9,498 bases of DNA from Gammaproteobacteria bacterium (GTDB lineage Bacteria; Pseudomonadota; Gammaproteobacteria; Methylococcales; Methylomonadaceae): contig JANEMG010000066.1 of the NCBI GenBank assembly GCA_024511045.1, positions 1 through 9,498 on the forward strand, written 5' to 3'. The notes under the pieces are model-generated. The model was not told the DNA's origin. It searched no databases and saw only the letters and a program-made list of their open reading frames with translations. The position numbers were made by a program, and so were the translations under genes. Numbering within the stretch: the stretch's first letter is position 1; every line of letters begins with the position of its first letter. Positions 1 through 8,126 of the stretch are shown in pieces.

Positions 1-402
1 CTGCAGCACCTGATCGTCAACCGGGTCCGGTCGCAGCCGACTTGTCTGATCTGCAAAGACGCGGATTTCCGGTTCGAGCCGGAATACTGCCAGCCGGAAA
101 CGCTGTTGGACCTGCTGGAACTCTATGATCAGGGACAAAAGCGGCCGTCCCCGCTGATCATCGAGCCGGCCCTGGCCTACTGCCGGCAGGCCGTGAAGCT
201 CGGAAGCGGGAGCAGAAGCGGCAAAACAGCGCTGGACATGGCGCAGCAGAAGCTGCTCGAGATCATCCAGTATGATTATGATAAGGAATTGAAGTTGCTC
301 TGTCGGGACATGCAGGATCCTGCCGAATTGCTCGATGCCGCTTTCGAGGCGCAGTGCCGGGCGCTGCTGCTGCCGGCCTGGGAGGCCGTGCATGGCAATT
401 GA
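1..402 (+). CDS. recC: RecBCD exonuclease V gamma subunit RecC, C-terminal part (5' end outside window)
   Basis: The last 133 codons of RecC, open from the first base in frame 1 to TGA at 400-402. RecC is the non-catalytic scaffold of RecBCD; it splits the DNA strands and in E. coli reads Chi. The visible part matches the RecC C-terminal domain as I recall it from E. coli: a helical 'ETLLDLLELYDQGQKRPSPL' segment (aligning with E. coli 'LSQLIEGYREGMSAPLLV'), then a proline/alanine stretch followed by 'ALAYCRQAV', then 'ALDMAQQKLLEI', and a final '...RALLLPAW' helix like E. coli '...RFLLPLF'. The gene lies directly before recB and its last 11 bases overlap the recB start, which supports the call. 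The Chi-recognition part of the protein is outside the window, so nothing can be said about recognition specificity. Confidence 0.92.
   Translation: MQHLIVNRVRSQPTCLICKDADFRFEPEYCQPETLLDLLELYDQGQKRPSPLIIEPALAYCRQAVKLGSGSRSGKTALDMAQQKLLEIIQYDYDKELKLLCRDMQDPAELLDAAFEAQCRALLLPAWEAVHGN
380..385 (+). promoter_or_regulatory. Shine-Dalgarno site for recB
   Basis: GGGAGG ends six bases before the ATG at 392 and lies inside the end of recC. It decides the recB start: the in-frame upstream codons from 335 onward encode no RecB-like sequence and lie wholly within recC. Placement inside recC suggests translational coupling. Confidence 0.7.
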
Positions 403-3400
403 ACGCTTCATCGCGGCGGCCACGGAACTGCGTACCGGCGTCAGTCTGATCGAGGCCAGCGCCGGTACCGGCAAGACCTATGCCATCGCCATGCTGGCGC
501 TGCGCTTCATCGTCGAGCAGGCAATGAGCATCGAGCAGTTGCTGATCGTCACCTTTACCAATGCCGCGACCGATGAATTGAAGCAGCGCATCCGGGCCAG
601 GCTGGCAGAGGCGAAGCGGGCGCTGGAGGGCGGCGAGACAGCTGTCGATGCCAGCCTGCAGGACTGGCTGCAGAGCCAGCCGGTGGAGCGGGATCTGGCC
701 CGGCAAAGGCTGCAGATGGCACTGCTGGATATCGATAAGGCCGGCATTTTCACCATTCACGGCTTCTGTCAGCGGGTGCTCCGGGAACATGCCCTGGAAA
801 GCGGGCAGGTATTCGATGCCGAATTGATCGGCGATGACCAGGCGGTGCGCCTGCAACTGGCCGAAGATTTCTGGCGGCAGCAGGTCTATCCGCGCAGCGT
901 CTGGCAGGCTGCACAGCTGACGGCGCAATACCACACCCCGGCCGAGCTGTTGAACAGCATCGCCCCGGTTTCGCCGGGAACGCCGGTCTATCCGGAGCTG
1001 GTCAGTCTCGATGCCAGTCTGGACAGTTTGCAGGAAGCCATGCAGGCCGCCTTGGAGATTGTCCAAGGCAGCGCCGCGGCCGTGCAGCAGGGCATGGATG
1101 CCGGGAAATTCAAGGCCGATTTCGTGCGCAGGTATCCCGAGCGGCTGCAAACTCTGCTGCATTGGCTGCGGCAGGAGGAGGACTGCAGTCTGGAAGATTC
1201 CGGGGCTCTTGCCCTGTTCACCCGGGAGGGCCTACTGGACGGCCTCAATGGCAATCAGTTCCGCGCCCGGCAGGGCCTGTCCAAAGAGCAGCGCAGTCAT
1301 GAATTCGTCGATTCCCTGGGCATACAATACGCTGTGTTCGCCGTCCTGCAGGAGCGTTTCCGACATGTCACCCTGGATTTTCGTCGGGCGCTGCTGGACT
1401 ATCTGCAGCAGCGCCTGGACAGCCAGCTGCAGAAGATGAACGTGCTGTCCTTCGACAACCTGATTCAGCGCTTCCGGGATGCCCTGCTGGGCAGTCTGGG
1501 AGAATTGCTGGCAGCCGAGCTGCGGCACCGTTACCGGGCGGCGTTGATCGACGAATTTCAGGATACCGACTGCAACCAGTGGACCATTTTTTCCAGGCTG
1601 TTTGCCAGGGATTCCCATTTTCTGTTCCTGATCGGGGATCCCAAGCAGGCGATCTACAAATTTCGCGGGGCGGACATTTTTTCCTATTTCCAGGCGCAGC
1701 GGCAGGCGCATCAGCACTACACGCTGGTGCAGAACTGGCGCTCGCATCCGCAGCTGGTGCAGGCGGTCAACGTCTTGTTCAACAGCCATCAGCGGCCCTT
1801 CTGGTTCGAGATGCTGCATTACATCGACATCGAACCGGCTTTGTCCGCCGAACAGGGAACGCTGACCCGGCAGGGTTTGCCGTTGCCGCCGATGGTGCTC
1901 TGGCAGCTGCAGGAGAGTGACAGCGGCAGCGGTTTCTGGACCTCCGGCAAGGCCCGGCAGGTAGTGCTCCGGGCCGTCGTCGGCGAGATACTGGAGCTGC
2001 TTGATCGGGACCTTGCTACGGCCATCAGCAGCGACAAAGGGGATAGCCCGCTGCAGCCCCAGGATATCGCCATTCTTGTGCGTTCCAACGCGCAGGCCCG
2101 GGAATTTCAGCAGGCGCTGCGGGAAGTGGGGGTTCCAGCGGTGTTGAACAGCGTGGAATCGGTATTTGCCACGCCGGAGGCGGAATGTCTGTGGCAGCTG
2201 CTGCAGGCACTGGCGCATCCGGGCGATCTGGCGCTGCTGAAACAGGCCTTGACGCTGGACTGGTTCGGCCTGGATGGCCAGAAAATCTACCGGATCAGCA
2301 ACGATGAGGCAATGCTGGATGCCTGGCTGTCACGTTTCCAGGATTATCATCAACAGTGGCGGGAACGGGGATTGCTGGCCATGATGCGGCAGCTGCTGGA
2401 CCGGGAAGGAGTGTCGGTGCAGCTGGCCTCGACAGAGACCGCGGAAAGGCGGCTGACCAATCTGTACCATCTGCTGGAACTGCTGCAGCAGGCGGCCATC
2501 GATGAACATTTGAGCATCCGGAAAACCCTGCAGTGGCTGGCCAGGGCCATCGCGCTGCAAAATCCCGGCGCCGATGACCAGCAACTGCGTCTGGAAAGTG
2601 ATGCCGCCGCGGTCAGGATCGTCACGCTGCATCGCTCCAAGGGACTGGAATTTCCGGTGGTTTTCTGCCCCTATCTGTGGCTGCGCAGCTCAAACCTGAA
2701 GCAGGAGAAAAATCTGCTGACCTGCCACGAACAGGGCGGCATGGTCGTCGATCTGGGATCGGAGGATTTTTCCCGGCGTCATGCCCTGGCGCTGCAGGAG
2801 GAACTGGCCGAAGACCTGCGGGTGTTCTATGTGGCCGTGACCCGGGCGAAATACCGCTGCTATCTGCCCTGGGCCGATGTGCGCACGAGCAATCAGGCGA
2901 ACGATTCGGCAATGGCCTATCTGTTGTTCGCCGGGGCGGGGGAGCATTGGCGGCAAAGCCTGCCGGGGCTGGATTTTGCCGGGCAACAGGCGGTCCTGCA
3001 AAAACTGGCCGAAGGTGCCGGGAATTGCTTCGCCTATCGGGTCCTTGCCGCTGAGACCGGAACGACCGGCAGAATTTATCATCGGGAGTTTCCTGAAGCA
3101 CAGACGCTGAAATTGCTGACCCGCAGCCGGCAGCTGTTCAGCAACTGGCAGATGAGCAGCTATAGCGCTCTGTCGGCGCTGAGTGTCGATGACGCGCCGG
3201 AATTGCCTCTGGACAAGGCCCAGGAAGTACAGCTGCCGGCACCTGCCGCTGCCGGGGAGGCTCTGCCCGGAGGAGCGCACACCGGCAATGTGGTGCACGC
3301 TTTGCTGGAAACCATTTCCTTCCAGGATCTGGCCCAGGGTGCGGATATTGCCCGGGAACGCGATCTGGCCTGCCGCCGCTATGGTTTGACCCTGGAAACG

Positions 3401-3976
3401 CCGGAGCTGCTGGACGGTCTTTTGCAGCGCACGGTGACGACGCCGTTGTCGCTGGACGATGCGGGGTTTTGCCTGGCCAATCTCGAAGCATCCAGCTGCC
3501 TGAAGGAGATGCCCTTTTATCTGGCCCTGCAGGAAATCGATGTCGGCCGGATCAACGCCATACTGCAGGGAACTCCGGGTTATCAGAATCTGCACAGGAA
3601 AAAGCTGCAGGGTTATCTTACCGGTTTCATCGATCTGGTGTGCCGCTATCGGAGCCGTTATTATGTCATGGATTACAAGACCAACTGCCTCCCCGATTAC
3701 AGGCCGGAAACGCTGCTGCAGGCCATGCGCGAGCACAACTATGCCCTGCAGTACTGGCTGTATGCGCTGGTCCTGCATCGCTACCTGCAGGAACGCCTGC
3801 CCGATTACCGTCATGCGCAGCATTTTGGCGGGGTGCGTTATCTGTTCGTGCGGGGCATGCAGCCGGAGCAGTCCCTGCAGGGTGTCTTTCAGACTCTGCC
3901 CGATCTGGACAGGCTGGAAAGGCTGGGTGAATTGCTGTGCGGTGATCAGGAGGACGAGGGGCCATGGCTACCGTGA
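392..3976 (+). CDS. recB: RecBCD exonuclease V beta subunit RecB (3'-5' helicase and nuclease)
   Basis: RecB, 1194 aa (E. coli RecB is 1180). It is the SF1A (UvrD-like) 3'-5' motor plus the only nuclease site of RecBCD, acting on double-strand DNA ends and loading RecA. Motifs in order: Walker A 'ASAGTGKT' at residues 22-29; Walker B 'DEFQD' 387-391; motif III 'GDPKQAIYKFRGAD' from 415; 'NWRS' 448-451; motif V 'TLHRSKGLEF' 745-754; motif VI 'VFYVAVTRAK' 811-820. The C-terminal nuclease domain keeps His969, Asp1081 ('GFIDLV'), Asp1094 and Lys1096 ('DYKTN'). These match E. coli H956, D1067, D1080 and K1082, including the 13-residue spacing between the two Asp, so it should be nuclease-active. 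The start at 392 is set by the Shine-Dalgarno site and by a typical RecB N-terminus. It overlaps recC by 11 bases and recD by 13; ptrA is absent between recC and recB. Confidence 0.98.
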   Translation: MAIERFIAAATELRTGVSLIEASAGTGKTYAIAMLALRFIVEQAMSIEQLLIVTFTNAATDELKQRIRARLAEAKRALEGGETAVDASLQDWLQSQPVERDLARQRLQMALLDIDKAGIFTIHGFCQRVLREHALESGQVFDAELIGDDQAVRLQLAEDFWRQQVYPRSVWQAAQLTAQYHTPAELLNSIAPVSPGTPVYPELVSLDASLDSLQEAMQAALEIVQGSAAAVQQGMDAGKFKADFVRRYPERLQTLLHWLRQEEDCSLEDSGALALFTREGLLDGLNGNQFRARQGLSKEQRSHEFVDSLGIQYAVFAVLQERFRHVTLDFRRALLDYLQQRLDSQLQKMNVLSFDNLIQRFRDALLGSLGELLAAELRHRYRAALIDEFQDTDCNQWTIFSRLFARDSHFLFLIGDPKQAIYKFRGADIFSYFQAQRQAHQHYTLVQNWRSHPQLVQAVNVLFNSHQRPFWFEMLHYIDIEPALSAEQGTLTRQGLPLPPMVLWQLQESDSGSGFWTSGKARQVVLRAVVGEILELLDRDLATAISSDKGDSPLQPQDIAILVRSNAQAREFQQALREVGVPAVLNSVESVFATPEAECLWQLLQALAHPGDLALLKQALTLDWFGLDGQKIYRISNDEAMLDAWLSRFQDYHQQWRERGLLAMMRQLLDREGVSVQLASTETAERRLTNLYHLLELLQQAAIDEHLSIRKTLQWLARAIALQNPGADDQQLRLESDAAAVRIVTLHRSKGLEFPVVFCPYLWLRSSNLKQEKNLLTCHEQGGMVVDLGSEDFSRRHALALQEELAEDLRVFYVAVTRAKYRCYLPWADVRTSNQANDSAMAYLLFAGAGEHWRQSLPGLDFAGQQAVLQKLAEGAGNCFAYRVLAAETGTTGRIYHREFPEAQTLKLLTRSRQLFSNWQMSSYSALSALSVDDAPELPLDKAQEVQLPAPAAAGEALPGGAHTGNVVHALLETISFQDLAQGADIARERDLACRRYGLTLETPELLDGLLQRTVTTPLSLDDAGFCLANLEASSCLKEMPFYLALQEIDVGRINAILQGTPGYQNLHRKKLQGYLTGFIDLVCRYRSRYYVMDYKTNCLPDYRPETLLQAMREHNYALQYWLYALVLHRYLQERLPDYRHAQHFGGVRYLFVRGMQPEQSLQGVFQTLPDLDRLERLGELLCGDQEDEGPWLP
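3948..3953 (+). promoter_or_regulatory. Shine-Dalgarno site for recD
   Basis: AGGAGG inside the 3' end of recB, ten bases before the recD ATG at 3964; a second purine run (GAGGGG, 3956-3961) is closer. It supports the overlapping recD start and coupled translation. Confidence 0.6.
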
Positions 3977-5613
3977 TACCGGATTCCCGGGAAGGACGCG
4001 GCAGTCGTCTCGATCATGCCTTTGCCGGTTTTCTCGAGGCACGCTGCAAGCTGGACCCGGTCCGGCGCCAGCGCTTTCTGGAGCTGGTCCGGGAGCTGAG
4101 GAGCGCCCAGCACAATGGCCACAGCTGCATCCGTCTCGCTGCACAGGATCAGGAAATCATACGCGCTTCGGGGTTGGCAGCTGCGGACCGGATCATGCCG
4201 CTGGTTCTGGAAAAAGACCGGCTCTATCTGCAGCGCTACTGGCACTATGAAACCCGCTTGGCCAGGCAGCTGCTGGCTCTGGCGGCATGCCCTGCGGCAG
4301 TCGCGGTCGAGACTGCGGATCTGGATCGCTATTTCCCGCCCTTGGCCGATGCCACGGACTGGCAGCGGGAAGCGGCGGCCTGTACATTGCGTCAGGGCCT
4401 GAGCATGATTACCGGCGGCCCCGGCACCGGCAAGACTTCCACGGTGGTGAAGATTCTCGCCCTGCTTCAGGAACTGGCCCCGCAAGCGCTGCATATCGCC
4501 CTGGCGGCGCCCACAGGCAAGGCGGCCATGCGCCTGCAGGAGTCCATAGGCCGCAGCAAGGCGCAATTGCCATGCAGCGAGGCCGTGCGGCAGAAGATTC
4601 CTGAAACCGTCACGACCCTGCACAGGTTGCTGGGCGCCAGGCCGCCATCACCCTTCTTCCGGCATTGCCGCGAAACGCCATTGCCCCATGATCTGGTGGT
4701 CGTGGACGAGGCGTCGATGGTCGATCTGGCCTTGATGAGCAAACTGGTCGACGCGCTGAAAAGCGGCAGCCGTCTGATACTGCTTGGCGACAAGGATCAG
4801 CTGGCATCGGTGGAATCGGGGGCGGTGCTGGCCGATTTGACCGCTGCATTGCCGACGCATACGCTGGAACTGAAAAAATCCTTCCGTTTCCAGGAGGCTA
4901 TCAGGGAGCTGGCGGAGAGCGTCAATCTGCAGCGGGCGGAACAGGCGTGGCAGCTGCTGCAGTCGGGCCGGGAGAATGTCAGGCTGCTCACCGGGCAGGT
5001 CATCGAGGAAATCGTTGCGCAGCGGTCGGCCTATCTCGGCCTGATTCGTCAGGGAGGTGATTTTGCCGACATTTACCGGAGTTTCAGCGCTTTTCAGGTG
5101 TTGTGCGCCACCCGGCAGGGCAAAAACGGCGTGCAGGAAGTCAACCAGCAGGTGCAGCAACGGCTGGCCACGCAAGGCCTGATCGAGCCCGAAGCGCCGT
5201 GGTACAGCGGCAGGCCGGTGATGATCACGCAAAACGATGCCAACCTGCATCTGTATAATGGTGACATCGGTATTTGCCTGCCCGATCAGGAACAGGGCGG
5301 CAGAATGATGGTTTTTTTTCAGCGTCCTGACGGCAGCATCAAAAAATATCTGCCGGCGCGTCTGCCCCATTGTGAAACGGTGTTCGCCATGACCATCCAC
5401 AAGAGCCAGGGCTCCGAATTCGAGCAGGTCCTGATCATGCTGCCGGAAAGAATGAATCCGGTATTGACCAAGGAATTGCTCTATACCGCGATAACCCGGG
5501 CCAGAAAAAGGGTGGCGCTGGTCGCCGATGCCGGAATTTTCGCCCAGACAGTCAATGCCCGGGTGGAACGCTTCGGTGGACTGGCGGAAAAACTGCTTGA
5601 TGTCGAAATTTAA
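3964..5613 (+). CDS. recD: RecBCD exonuclease V alpha subunit RecD (5'-3' helicase)
   Basis: RecD, 549 aa (E. coli RecD is 608). It is the SF1B 5'-3' motor of RecBCD that runs on the strand opposite RecB and regulates nuclease activity. An N-terminal domain of about 115 residues binds the complex. Then come a Q-motif-like 'DWQREA' (132-137), Walker A 'GGPGTGKT' (151-158), 'AAPTGKAAMRLQ' (motif Ia), Walker B 'VDEAS' (247-251) and motif III 'GDKDQLASVESG' (275-286). The SH3-like insert is marked by 'RPVMITQND...LYNGD' (to about 434). Motif V is 'TIHKSQGSEF' (477-486) and motif VI 'YTAITRAR' (507-514). The 'NGD' and 'HKSQGSE' signatures are typical of RecD. The ATG overlaps the recB stop by 13 bases. 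No truncation is evident; it is somewhat shorter than the E. coli protein but every motor motif is present. Confidence 0.97.
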   Translation: MATVIPDSREGRGSRLDHAFAGFLEARCKLDPVRRQRFLELVRELRSAQHNGHSCIRLAAQDQEIIRASGLAAADRIMPLVLEKDRLYLQRYWHYETRLARQLLALAACPAAVAVETADLDRYFPPLADATDWQREAAACTLRQGLSMITGGPGTGKTSTVVKILALLQELAPQALHIALAAPTGKAAMRLQESIGRSKAQLPCSEAVRQKIPETVTTLHRLLGARPPSPFFRHCRETPLPHDLVVVDEASMVDLALMSKLVDALKSGSRLILLGDKDQLASVESGAVLADLTAALPTHTLELKKSFRFQEAIRELAESVNLQRAEQAWQLLQSGRENVRLLTGQVIEEIVAQRSAYLGLIRQGGDFADIYRSFSAFQVLCATRQGKNGVQEVNQQVQQRLATQGLIEPEAPWYSGRPVMITQNDANLHLYNGDIGICLPDQEQGGRMMVFFQRPDGSIKKYLPARLPHCETVFAMTIHKSQGSEFEQVLIMLPERMNPVLTKELLYTAITRARKRVALVADAGIFAQTVNARVERFGGLAEKLLDVEI

Positions 5614-5659
5614 ACAATTCAGGGTAGAACTCGATGCCGGGACGCGATGTCCATCGTTG

Positions 5660-6826
5660 ATGCTTAAATTCTGTCTGCAAACCGTCTTTGCCGTACTGCT
5701 GTCGATGCAGATTGCAGGGTGCATGCCCAGGATCCATCCTGCCGGGGAACGGATCTATCCGGGGCGCCTGGAGACGGACCGGTATGTCACCGCCGATGAC
5801 ACCGTTTTGCCCCTGCGGGTCTGGCTGCCGGCCTCGGGAGAGGTGACGGCGGTGCTGATTGCGCTGCACGGCTTCAATGACTACAGCAATTTTTTCCAGC
5901 TTCCGGGCAGCTATCTGCAACAGCAAGGGATTGCCAGCTACACCTATGACCAGCGCGGTTTTGGCGGCACACCCGGGCGTGGTCTGTGGGCCGGGGTCGA
6001 TACCTATGGCGAGGATCTGCGGTTGTTCGTGCAGTTGATCAAGGCCCGCTATCCGGAATTGCCGGTCTATGTGCTGGGTGTCAGCATGGGCGCCGCGGTG
6101 ACCATCGCGGCCCTGGGCAGGGATGCTGATATGCCGGTGGATGGCGTGATCCTGGTGGCACCGGCGGTCTGGGCAAGATCGACCATGCCTTGGTACCAGC
6201 GTTTTGTGCTTTGGTCCATGGCGCATACCCTGCCCTGGTTGACGCTGACCGGGGAAAGCGTGCAGGTGATGGCGTCGGACAACATCGAGATGCTCAGGGC
6301 ATTCAGCCGGGATCCGCTGGTGATCAAGGAAACCCGTGTGGAAGCCATTTACGGGTTGACCAATTTGATGGATGCCGCGGCTGCCAGTGCCGCAAACATC
6401 GAGGTAAAAAGTCTGCTGCTGGTGGGGGAAAAAGATGAAATCATTCCCCAGGAGGCAACCTTCCGCTTTCTGCAAAACTTCCTGCAAACCGGCACTGCCA
6501 ACAAAACCGTGGCCTTTTACCAGAACGGCTATCACATGCTGCTGCGCGACTGCCAGGCGGCGGTGGTCTGGAAGGATATCGCTGCCTGGATAGCCCGGGC
6601 AGATGCGGCGCTGCCTTCCGGGGCAGACCGGCGCGCGGCGGAACTGTTGCGGGAAAATGGTCTGCACCGGCAACTGGCCATGGCCGCCGGGGCGATGGCC
6701 TGTACGGAGCGTGCCGGCTTTGCCACAAAATCTTTCTCCGGCTGTGTTTTCCGGGATAAAAAGCGTACTATAAAAGGTCAGGAAAGACGAGAATTGCACC
6801 ACCTTCGATTTGCTGTAAACAAATGA
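5660..6826 (+). CDS. Alpha/beta-hydrolase (lysophospholipase-like) lipoprotein with an extended C-terminal tail
   Basis: A serine hydrolase of the alpha/beta fold, 388 aa from the chosen ATG; the substrate is unknown. Lysophospholipase or monoacylglycerol-lipase-like activity is inferred from the family. Visible: oxyanion 'LHGFND' (69-74), 'YDQRGFGGTPGRGLW' after strand 4, nucleophile elbow 'GVSMG' with Ser142, acid Asp259 ('VGEKDEIIP') and His292 ('NGYHMLLRD'). The N-terminus is a lipoprotein signal peptide: a 20-residue hydrophobic stretch ending in the lipobox 'IAGC' with Cys21. The residue after it is Met, not Asp, so outer-membrane sorting is expected. The start at 5660 is chosen on this signal, but no clear Shine-Dalgarno precedes it. 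An ATG at 5600, overlapping the recD stop, would add 20 residues. The domain seems to end near Asp323 ('PSGADRR'); about 63 further residues are basic, of low family character, and run to a TGA sharing ATGA with ahcY. Confidence 0.85.
   Translation: MLKFCLQTVFAVLLSMQIAGCMPRIHPAGERIYPGRLETDRYVTADDTVLPLRVWLPASGEVTAVLIALHGFNDYSNFFQLPGSYLQQQGIASYTYDQRGFGGTPGRGLWAGVDTYGEDLRLFVQLIKARYPELPVYVLGVSMGAAVTIAALGRDADMPVDGVILVAPAVWARSTMPWYQRFVLWSMAHTLPWLTLTGESVQVMASDNIEMLRAFSRDPLVIKETRVEAIYGLTNLMDAAAASAANIEVKSLLLVGEKDEIIPQEATFRFLQNFLQTGTANKTVAFYQNGYHMLLRDCQAAVVWKDIAAWIARADAALPSGADRRAAELLRENGLHRQLAMAAGAMACTERAGFATKSFSGCVFRDKKRTIKGQERRELHHLRFAVNK
6747..6774 (+). promoter_or_regulatory. Possible sigma70-type promoter for ahcY inside the end of the hydrolase gene
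   Basis: TTTTCC (weak -35) and TATAAA (five of six -10 positions) are separated by 16 bases. They lie in a locally AT-rich stretch and end about 48 bases before the ahcY start. The -35 is poor, so this is a candidate only. It would fit the idea that this stretch was intergenic before being read as coding. Confidence 0.22.
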
Positions 6827-8088
6827 CCATCAAAGCCGTTGATATCAAAGATTTGCAACTGGCGGAACAGGGACGCAGCCGCATAGACTGGGCATTGCAG
6901 GAAATGCCGGTGATCCGGCGTCTGCTGGAGCAATTTGCCGAACGAAGACCGTTGCAGGGGGGGCGCATCAGCGGCTGTCTGCATATCACCACGGAAACGG
7001 CAAATCTGGCCCGGGTGCTCATTGCCGGCGGCGCGGACCTGGTACTCTGCACGAGCAATCCGTTGAGTACCCAGGACGATGTCGCAGCGGCACTGGTGGC
7101 CGATTTCAGGATTCCCGTGCATGCCATTCGCGGCGAAGACACCACGGTCTATTACCAGCATATCAAGGCGGCCATGGAGCATGCCCCGCAAATCACCCTG
7201 GACGATGGCGCCGATCTGATCAGTGAGCTGCACAGAAGCGGTGGTGCCTTGCTGGGAGACATGATTGGTGGTACCGAGGAAACCACCACCGGTGTAATCA
7301 GACTGCGGGCCATGGCCCGGGACGGGGCGCTGAAATTTCCGGTCATCGCGGTCAACGATGCCATGACCAAGCATCTCTTCGACAACCGCTACGGCACAGG
7401 CCAGAGTGCCCTGGACGGTATCATTCGCGCCACCAATATTCTGCTGGCGGGCAAGGTATTCTGCGTGGTCGGTTATGGCTGGTGCGGACGCGGCATTGCC
7501 ATGCGCGCCAAGGGGCATGGCGCGCAGGTGGTGATCACCGAAGTGGACCCGCTGCGGGCCCTGGAGGCAACGATGGATGGATTCCAGGTGATGCCGCTGG
7601 TCGAGGCCGCCGCAAGATCCGATTTTATCGTCACCGCCACCGGCGACAAGCATGTACTGGACGCGGTACATATCGAAGCGCTCAAGGATGGCTGTGTGCT
7701 GGCCAATTCCGGGCATTTCAATGTCGAAATCAACATTCCCTGTCTGGAGAAGCTGGCCAGGGAAAAAGTCCGGGTACGCCCTTTCGTGGATGAATACCGC
7801 TTCCAGGACGGCCGCAGGATCCGGTTGCTGGCGGAAGGCCGCCTGGTCAATCTGGCGGCAGCGGAGGGCCATCCCGCCGCGGTCATGGATACGAGCTTCG
7901 CCAATCAGGCCATGGCGGTTGAATACCTGGTGGCCAGGCGCGGTTCCCTGGCCAATGCCGTGCACGCGGTGCCGCAGCAGATCGATGAGCGGGTTGCGCA
8001 AATGAAGCTGCACGCCATGGGCATCGGCATCGATCGGCTGACCAGCGAACAGCAGCGCTATCTGCAATCCTGGCAGGAGGGCACCTAG
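6823..8088 (+). CDS. ahcY: S-adenosylhomocysteine hydrolase (adenosylhomocysteinase), short form
   Basis: A cytoplasmic NAD-dependent enzyme that splits S-adenosylhomocysteine into adenosine and homocysteine, relieving product inhibition of methyltransferases; 421 aa. Residues matching the human active site are present: Asp128 (human D131), Glu153 in 'EETTTG' (E156), Lys183 and Asp187 in 'NDAMTKHLFDN' (K186, D190), and His298 in 'GHFNVEI' (H301). The NAD-binding loop is 'GYGWCGRG' (217-224). 'CLHITTETANL' and 'SNPLSTQDDVAAAL' are also family hallmarks. It lacks the roughly 40-residue insert and the C-terminal 'KP..YRY' tail of the long form, so it resembles the short enzymes of archaea, Thermotoga and cyanobacteria. 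The start overlaps the hydrolase stop (ATGA). There is no clear Shine-Dalgarno, and ATTTG/CAAAT (6808-6812/6820-6824) could pair over the start codon, so expression may depend on coupling. pcm follows after 124 bases. Confidence 0.97.
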   Translation: MTIKAVDIKDLQLAEQGRSRIDWALQEMPVIRRLLEQFAERRPLQGGRISGCLHITTETANLARVLIAGGADLVLCTSNPLSTQDDVAAALVADFRIPVHAIRGEDTTVYYQHIKAAMEHAPQITLDDGADLISELHRSGGALLGDMIGGTEETTTGVIRLRAMARDGALKFPVIAVNDAMTKHLFDNRYGTGQSALDGIIRATNILLAGKVFCVVGYGWCGRGIAMRAKGHGAQVVITEVDPLRALEATMDGFQVMPLVEAAARSDFIVTATGDKHVLDAVHIEALKDGCVLANSGHFNVEINIPCLEKLAREKVRVRPFVDEYRFQDGRRIRLLAEGRLVNLAAAEGHPAAVMDTSFANQAMAVEYLVARRGSLANAVHAVPQQIDERVAQMKLHAMGIGIDRLTSEQQRYLQSWQEGT

Positions 8089-8126
8089 TGCAGCACCGGC
8101 TGGCATCCATAAACACCCCGCCGCCA

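Noticed and set aside
335..391. Upstream start for recB giving 19 more residues
   Set aside because: The added residues are Arg/Cys-rich and lie wholly inside recC; the Shine-Dalgarno at 380-385 points to the ATG at 392.
263..1162. Long open frame on the - strand (299 codons)
   Set aside because: It lies opposite recC/recB, has low-complexity Gln/Arg/Leu-rich content typical of the complement of GC-rich coding DNA, and shows no recognisable domain.
1232..3823. Two long - strand frames (1232-2218 and 2690-3823) within recB
   Set aside because: Both are mirror frames of a gene whose motifs are intact throughout; no ribosome binding site or family motif supports them.
3540..4250. + strand frame of 236 codons spanning the recB/recD junction
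   Set aside because: Out of frame with both genes, Cys/Trp/Arg-rich, and without a domain; explained as a shifted frame.
4648..5724. 358-codon - strand frame opposite recD
   Set aside because: Mirror frame of recD, which carries every expected helicase motif.
6418..6425. GCTGGTGG, the E. coli Chi sequence, on the + strand
   Set aside because: A single 8-mer in Leu/Val/Gly-coding sequence is expected by chance, and the Chi sequence of this organism's RecBCD is unknown.
6690..6822. SAH riboswitch before ahcY
   Set aside because: I looked for the conserved GC-rich pseudoknot segments known from proteobacterial ahcY leaders and saw none; the stretch is AT-rich near the start codon and lies in an open frame.
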